From Actinomycetota bacterium (GTDB taxonomy: Bacteria; Actinomycetota; Acidimicrobiia; Acidimicrobiales; Ilumatobacteraceae): 8,828 bases of DNA. The notes under the pieces were generated by a model, which made no database searches, was not told where the DNA came from, and saw nothing but the letters and a program-made list of their open reading frames with translations. The stretch covers positions 1 to 8,828 of the forward strand of contig WLEX01000034.1 of assembly GCA_009704065.1 (NCBI GenBank), given 5' to 3'. Each line of letters begins with the position of its first letter. Positions within the stretch are counted from its first letter, which is position 1. Below are positions 5,208 through 8,828 of the stretch, one piece after another. The translations under genes were made by a program, and so were the position numbers.

Positions 5208-7238
5208 TTAGCTACCAGCCAAGGTGGCAGCGATTTCGCTCGACGAACTTCCGGAGCGTCGCAAAACAACGGTGACAAACCACAACGCACCGAGCGTGAC
5301 ACAGAACAACATCACTGCACCTACTCCCCAGAAAGGTTTGATAGTGCTTCGTGTCGCTCCAATGAGCGCTACGGGGAATGTTGTTGATCCGGCTTCACTG
5401 ATCAATGTTGAGATCACTGCATTATCGAGACACAAAGTAAACGACAGCAACCCACCTGCGACTAACGCAGAAGAAATAAGCGGAAGAGTAATTTGACGGA
5501 ATGCACGCGCTGGCGTTGCGCCTAGGTCAGCTGCTGCTTCTTCGAGCGATTCATCGAGACCAGCCAAACGAGCGCGGACAATAAGTGTGACCACCGCACT
5601 TGCATACAGAGATTGACCGACCCACAACTTGTTCATTCCTCCGTTAAACGGACCCCATCCATTTTTAAACGGATATCCAATGATGGGAAAATCTGCGACG
5701 CGAGGAAACCAAGTAGCTAGGGCGATTGCATCCATGATTTCTGGTGTCACCAAGATAAGAAAGACCGAAGCCATAAAAACTTTTGTCCAAACACCAGGAC
5801 GACGGGCTAATGCCACCCCTGCAAATCCGCCAAGGAACACAGCCAAAATTGTGGCCCCAAATGCAGCGATAAACGAGTTCCGGATTGCATCACCAATACT
5901 TGCGAAGTCAAAAATACTTTCGTACCAACCGGTCATCATGCCGTTCACTACAAACGCCAAGAGAAACGCTACTGGCCCAGTCCAATTGAGAATACGTTTC
6001 GAAATAGAGGTTGTTCGACCCAGGGCAATTCGGGTAACAATTCCCACAACAACGAAAACAACAAAACGTGCGATAACCGACCACATCACTGATCCGGCGA
6101 ATAATTCGTCCCACCATTTGGTACCGGGTTGACCCGACCAAATAGTGAATGAACTTCCTCCATTAAATGAATGCGCCACAACGAGCCCGATGGGAATGAA
6201 GAGGAAAACCAGAACTAAGGCAGTCCAGGCTTTAAGAAGAATTGGCAGAAAGTCAAACGACAGCACTGAATTCTTCCCAGCACGCATACGCGCAACAGAA
6301 CGTACGTGCCATGCATGTTTTACTCGAATCGTCATTGGAGATGGATGCTTCACAATCCACATCACCAGCCATACCAACGCTGCACCAACCACCATTGACA
6401 GCAGTACAGCACCAATCATTAGTACAGCCATCGCCGAACCAAGTGGCCAGTTTTGAGCACCACTGAATTGCGAGGCAATCATGGACCCAATCATGTTTCC
6501 TTTTGCCCCACCAAGAATGGTGGCCGTGACATAGTCGCCACACATGGGAATAAAGGTCAGTAATACACCGGCAATGATTCCCGGCCCGGCAAGCGGCAAT
6601 GTCACGCCAAAGAATGTTGCGATACGCCCAGCCCCTAGATCTTTACTCGCCTCACGCATGCGCACGTCGATGCGATCGAGAGCGACAAACAACGGCAAAA
6701 TCATAAATCCGAGATAGTTGTACACAATGGCAACCTGAACTGCCATTGGGGTCTCCAATACTTGGATGCCTTGAGTTCCAATCCACCCCATGTCGACAAG
6801 CCATTGCGAAAAGAATCCGTTGGGAGCCAACGGGATACGCCAAGCAACTGTACGAATCAGGAAACTCGTAAAACTAGGCACAACCACCAGTGCCAAAATG
6901 ATGGCTTTCCATTTCTCAGCAACTTTGAAAGCAGCCAGATACGCAACGGGCAAACCTATGAGCAAGCAAGCGATTGTCGCGATTGCAGAAATTCGCAAAG
7001 TTGATTTGAATACCTTGAAGAACGTCTCGTCAAAAACGTTGGCGTAGTTCGCTCCCGAAAGATGTCCGAGATCAACGGGAATTAATTTTGAGCCATCTTT
7101 TGTACCGAAGCTATATACAACGATGAATGCGATGGGTACGACAAAAAATAACCCGTACCAAATTATTGACGGAAGTGCGAGAGCAAATTTTGGCCCTCGC
7201 ACTTTCCGACGAAAAGAAATAATCCCGGGTGAATCCAC
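5208..7238 (-). CDS. potBC: Fused PotB-PotC polyamine ABC transporter permease
   Basis: A 676-residue inner-membrane protein carrying both permease halves of a spermidine/putrescine-type importer in one chain. The PotB half (about 1-295) has six hydrophobic segments and the EAA loop EASKDLGAGRIATFFGVTLP (196-215). A basic linker (about 296-328) leads into the PotC half with EAA loop EEAAADLGATPARAFRQITL (566-585). Two EAA loops mean the chain can dock both PotA subunits. The PotC half appears to have eight rather than six membrane segments: an extra pair at about 384-406 and 416-435 follows KWWDELF, and the similar GWYESIF (437-443) then precedes the regular helix. Start is GTG 7238, 6 nt after the potD stop, with GGAG some 11 nt upstream; GTG at residue 13 is an alternative. 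Usual PotB and PotC are separate, about 270-300 residues each. Confidence 0.93.
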   Translation of the reverse strand: MDSPGIISFRRKVRGPKFALALPSIIWYGLFFVVPIAFIVVYSFGTKDGSKLIPVDLGHLSGANYANVFDETFFKVFKSTLRISAIATIACLLIGLPVAYLAAFKVAEKWKAIILALVVVPSFTSFLIRTVAWRIPLAPNGFFSQWLVDMGWIGTQGIQVLETPMAVQVAIVYNYLGFMILPLFVALDRIDVRMREASKDLGAGRIATFFGVTLPLAGPGIIAGVLLTFIPMCGDYVTATILGGAKGNMIGSMIASQFSGAQNWPLGSAMAVLMIGAVLLSMVVGAALVWLVMWIVKHPSPMTIRVKHAWHVRSVARMRAGKNSVLSFDFLPILLKAWTALVLVFLFIPIGLVVAHSFNGGSSFTIWSGQPGTKWWDELFAGSVMWSVIARFVVFVVVGIVTRIALGRTTSISKRILNWTGPVAFLLAFVVNGMMTGWYESIFDFASIGDAIRNSFIAAFGATILAVFLGGFAGVALARRPGVWTKVFMASVFLILVTPEIMDAIALATWFPRVADFPIIGYPFKNGWGPFNGGMNKLWVGQSLYASAVVTLIVRARLAGLDESLEEAAADLGATPARAFRQITLPLISSALVAGGLLSFTLCLDNAVISTLISEAGSTTFPVALIGATRSTIKPFWGVGAVMLFCVTLGALWFVTVVLRRSGSSSSEIAATLAGS

Positions 7239-7244
7239 CCTTGA

Positions 7245-8477
7245 TCAGGCTCCGGCCTTGGATTTGGCTTTGTTCAAAATATCTACCAAGCGATCGATTG
7301 AAGTATTGAGCACCTGCGTATGCATGGTCTTTACTTCTTCAGCCGAGAAGAAAATGATCTCACCCTTCACAAGGTCGGGCGCAAGCTCGGTAATGAGTTT
7401 TTCCATGTCTTTCATACCGGTGTGATATCCGTGGTACTCAAGGTCCTGAATGGAGTTTTCCGGAATGAGAATCCAGTTGATCCACGCATGGGCTGCCTCT
7501 GCATTAGGTGCACCGGCTGCGATACAGAAAGTGTCCATGAACAATTCTGTGTCAGGACCACCGAGTACCCAACGCCAGTTTTCTGGCGTGCCACCTGCAT
7601 CCTTGATACGGAAGTACGCCTGACGAGCATCACCATTCCATGCCTGCGACAGGCTGTATGCACCTTCAGCAAGCTTGGTACTTGGGTAGCTATCGAATGC
7701 CTTGATGTGAGGAGCAAGTTCATCGACAAGGAACTTTTCTGCCGCATCGAGTGATGCCTTGTCTTCAGTATTCCAATCGATTCCATTAGCCCAGAAGTAC
7801 GCACCAGCGAAGTTCGGAGCCGCATCAATTAGCGAGCACTGACCGCTTGCTTCGCCCATGCAAGCTTCGAGGAAGTCTTGCCATGTATTGAGTTCTTTTT
7901 TGATTTTGGTGGTGTCATAGAAGAAGCCAGTACAACCCCAGTTTTTACATACTGAGTACTCATTGTTCTTATCCCAGGCCTGGCCAAGGAAAGCAGGATC
8001 AACGTTCACCATGTTCGGGATGAGTGACTTATCGAACTTTTGGATAAGTCCCTTTTCCACCATCTGAACGATGTACGGACCGGTAGGAACAACGATGTCG
8101 AAGCCACTGCTCTTACCGCCGCCAGCGGACAGTTTGGTGATGAGATCTTCGTTGCTACCGAAGTAGTCAACTTTCATCTTGACGTCGAGGTTTGATTCAG
8201 CGAGAGCACCAACAAGTTCTGGGTCGTCGTAGTCGCCCCATGTGTACATCGCCAAGGTGCCAGAGCTCTTGTTGATAACGCGACTCCAGTCGCCTGATGC
8301 AAGTTTTGCACCGTCACCACCAGCAGCTTCCGTGGTGTCTGGTGCGGAATCGCTTGAACCACACGCCATCAGTACCACTGCCATACCAGCAGTTGCAGTT
8401 CCGGCCTTTATAAACGCACGTCGATTGAGCTTTTCGCGAAAGCTGTCGGGTGCGAGGATTCTCAGTTCCTGTGTCAT
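7245..8477 (-). CDS. potD: Spermidine/putrescine-type ABC transporter substrate-binding lipoprotein PotD
   Basis: A 410-residue extracytoplasmic solute-binding protein that captures polyamine and delivers it to PotBC. The N-terminus has a Tat-like motif NRRAFIK (18-24), a hydrophobic stretch and the lipobox VLMAC with Cys39, so it is probably exported folded and lipid-anchored. A Ser/Asp/Gly-rich linker (about 40-60) precedes the fold. PotD-type landmarks are LAMYTWGDYDDPEL (75-88), SGFDIVVPTGPYIVQMVEKGLIQ (start 124), WGCTGFFYDT (180-189) and QAWNGDARQAYF (278-289); the aromatic and acidic residues there fit a polyamine pocket. Extra cysteines C177/C182 and C206/C214 could form disulfides. 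Substrate within the polyamine group is not determined, and related proteins bind other small amines. ATG 8477 has a strong Shine-Dalgarno site, suggesting higher translation than its neighbours. Confidence 0.93.
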   Translation of the reverse strand: MTQELRILAPDSFREKLNRRAFIKAGTATAGMAVVLMACGSSDSAPDTTEAAGGDGAKLASGDWSRVINKSSGTLAMYTWGDYDDPELVGALAESNLDVKMKVDYFGSNEDLITKLSAGGGKSSGFDIVVPTGPYIVQMVEKGLIQKFDKSLIPNMVNVDPAFLGQAWDKNNEYSVCKNWGCTGFFYDTTKIKKELNTWQDFLEACMGEASGQCSLIDAAPNFAGAYFWANGIDWNTEDKASLDAAEKFLVDELAPHIKAFDSYPSTKLAEGAYSLSQAWNGDARQAYFRIKDAGGTPENWRWVLGGPDTELFMDTFCIAAGAPNAEAAHAWINWILIPENSIQDLEYHGYHTGMKDMEKLITELAPDLVKGEIIFFSAEEVKTMHTQVLNTSIDRLVDILNKAKSKAGA

Positions 8478-8483
8478 GTGGTT

Positions 8484-8490
8484 TCTCCTT
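8484..8490 (-). promoter_or_regulatory. Strong ribosome binding site of potD
   Basis: On the minus strand AAGGAGA lies 7 nt (counted after AAGGAGA, one less base if its final A is left out of the core) before ATG 8477. This is a near-ideal Shine-Dalgarno sequence and fixes the potD start. It follows an unstructured CA-rich leader (ACAACAACACAACA, about 8489-8502). No comparable site was seen before other genes in the window. Confidence 0.8.
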
Positions 8491-8515
8491 GTTGTGTTGT
8501 TGTAGAGATCGTGGA

Positions 8516-8537
8516 CAACCTAGTGCGAACCAGGTTG
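8516..8537 (-). repeat. Inverted repeat in the potA-potD gap
   Basis: CAACCT (8516-8521) and AGGTTG (8532-8537) form 6-bp arms around a 10-nt loop, within the 73-nt gap (8478-8550) between the potA stop and potD start. No T-run follows in the direction of transcription, so termination is unlikely. It could be a processing or 3'-end-stabilising hairpin that separates potA and potD expression, or an operator; it could also be chance. I saw no convincing promoter in the gap. Confidence 0.25.
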
Positions 8538-8550
8538 AGAGTAGGACAAG

Positions 8551-8828
8551 TTATGCGTCGACACCTTCGGCCATAACGACACCTGCTTGGCGAGCAGAAA
8601 AGAGATACACCTCTTCGGCTGCCCATGTGCACCAAACATCGTCACCGAGCGCAGGGCGTGGTTGCATGCTGCGTGGACACAACACCAAGAGATCACGCTC
8701 TCCGGCTGTAACCACGTACTGCAAGACATCACCAAAATGTGAGATTCCCGAAATACGACCCCGGACTGAATTCTCGGCACGGGTGGGTTGATCATGAGAC
8801 AAACTGATGCACTCAGGGCGAACGGCCG
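8551..8828 (-). CDS. potA: Polyamine ABC transporter ATP-binding protein PotA, C-terminal TOBE end (5' end outside window)
   Basis: The last 91 residues of an ABC importer ATPase; the frame is open to the window edge on the right and ends at TAA 8553-8551. The visible start reads AVRPECISLSHDQ, the characteristic entry into the regulatory TOBE domain of PotA/MalK-type ATPases. NSVRGRISGISHFGDVLQYVV, the LLVLCP strand and GDDVWCTWAAEEVYLF follow, as in TOBE_2. The nucleotide-binding domain lies outside the window. PotA hydrolyses ATP on the cytoplasmic face of the PotBC permease, and the TOBE part forms the regulatory dimer contact. It is the first visible gene of the cluster and is separated from potD by 73 nt, the largest gap in the cluster. 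A TTG at 8802 is internal and is not the true start. Confidence 0.88.
   Translation of the reverse strand, partial: AVRPECISLSHDQPTRAENSVRGRISGISHFGDVLQYVVTAGERDLLVLCPRSMQPRPALGDDVWCTWAAEEVYLFSARQAGVVMAEGVDA

Noticed and set aside
5629..6132. 167-codon plus-strand open frame antisense to potBC
   Set aside because: Its hydrophilic composition mirrors the membrane-helix codons on the other strand; it has no domain pattern or ribosome site.
7412..7828. 138-codon minus-strand open frame in potD and a possible potD frameshift
   Set aside because: The 410-residue PotD frame is continuous through this region with conserved motifs, so this is an out-of-frame shadow.
1..8828. Defence island, phage, integrated element, CRISPR, riboswitch or RNA gene
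   Set aside because: All long frames belong to core or metabolic families in compact operons; no integrase, transposase, direct-repeat array, tRNA cloverleaf or other RNA signature was seen on either strand.

Overview
The window is ordinary, densely packed bacterial chromosome. The G+C content is close to balanced, and no phage, transposon, CRISPR, tRNA or rRNA signal is visible. A DUF3499-type protein, a membrane-anchored J-domain protein with a cysteine-rich outer domain, a Tat-type lipoprotein signal and a possible leaderless promoter all point to Actinobacteria. A low- to mid-GC member of Acidimicrobiia (freshwater or marine type) is my best guess; the class-level call is inference.

Layout, left to right. 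(1) Positions 1-663 (+) hold the C-terminal part of the rRNA/tRNA methyltransferase RlmN. (2) Positions 667-1961 (-) hold a two-gene unit read right to left: an APH-fold kinase followed by a DUF6285 small protein, coupled by an ATGA overlap. The pair resembles the LvaA/LvaB hydroxyacyl-CoA kinase pair. (3) A single ABC ATPase without permease, about 1996-2799 (+), is divergent from the kinase gene; the two starts lie 34 bp apart. (4) Positions 2787-8828 (-) hold one long co-directional cluster. In transcription order it is potA (only the TOBE end is visible), potD (lipoprotein polyamine-binding protein), a potB-potC fusion permease, a D-2-hydroxyacid dehydrogenase-family protein, a J-domain/one-TM/cysteine-rich protein, a DUF3499 protein and an SRPBCC/START-fold protein. 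From potD onward, genes are 6 nt apart or less, or overlap by 1-11 nt, so a single operon with translational coupling is likely. The only clear Shine-Dalgarno site seen is in front of potD.

How the genes work together: PotA drives, PotBC forms the channel for, and PotD delivers substrate to, a polyamine-type ABC importer. The four downstream genes have no obvious role in transport and probably share only the transcript. The kinase/DUF6285 pair probably activates hydroxyacyl-CoA for catabolism, but its usual acyl-CoA dehydrogenase partner is not in this window.

I found no undescribed multi-gene system. The points most worth a second look are: the one-chain permease with an apparent extra two-helix repeat in its PotC half; the J-domain protein with a predicted extracytoplasmic four-cysteine domain; the orphan kinase/DUF6285 pair; a palindrome that contains the stop codons of two convergent genes; and a TANNNT box placed exactly for leaderless transcription of the ABC ATPase. 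There is no gene-free stretch longer than 300 bases; the longest is the 73-nt potA-potD gap.
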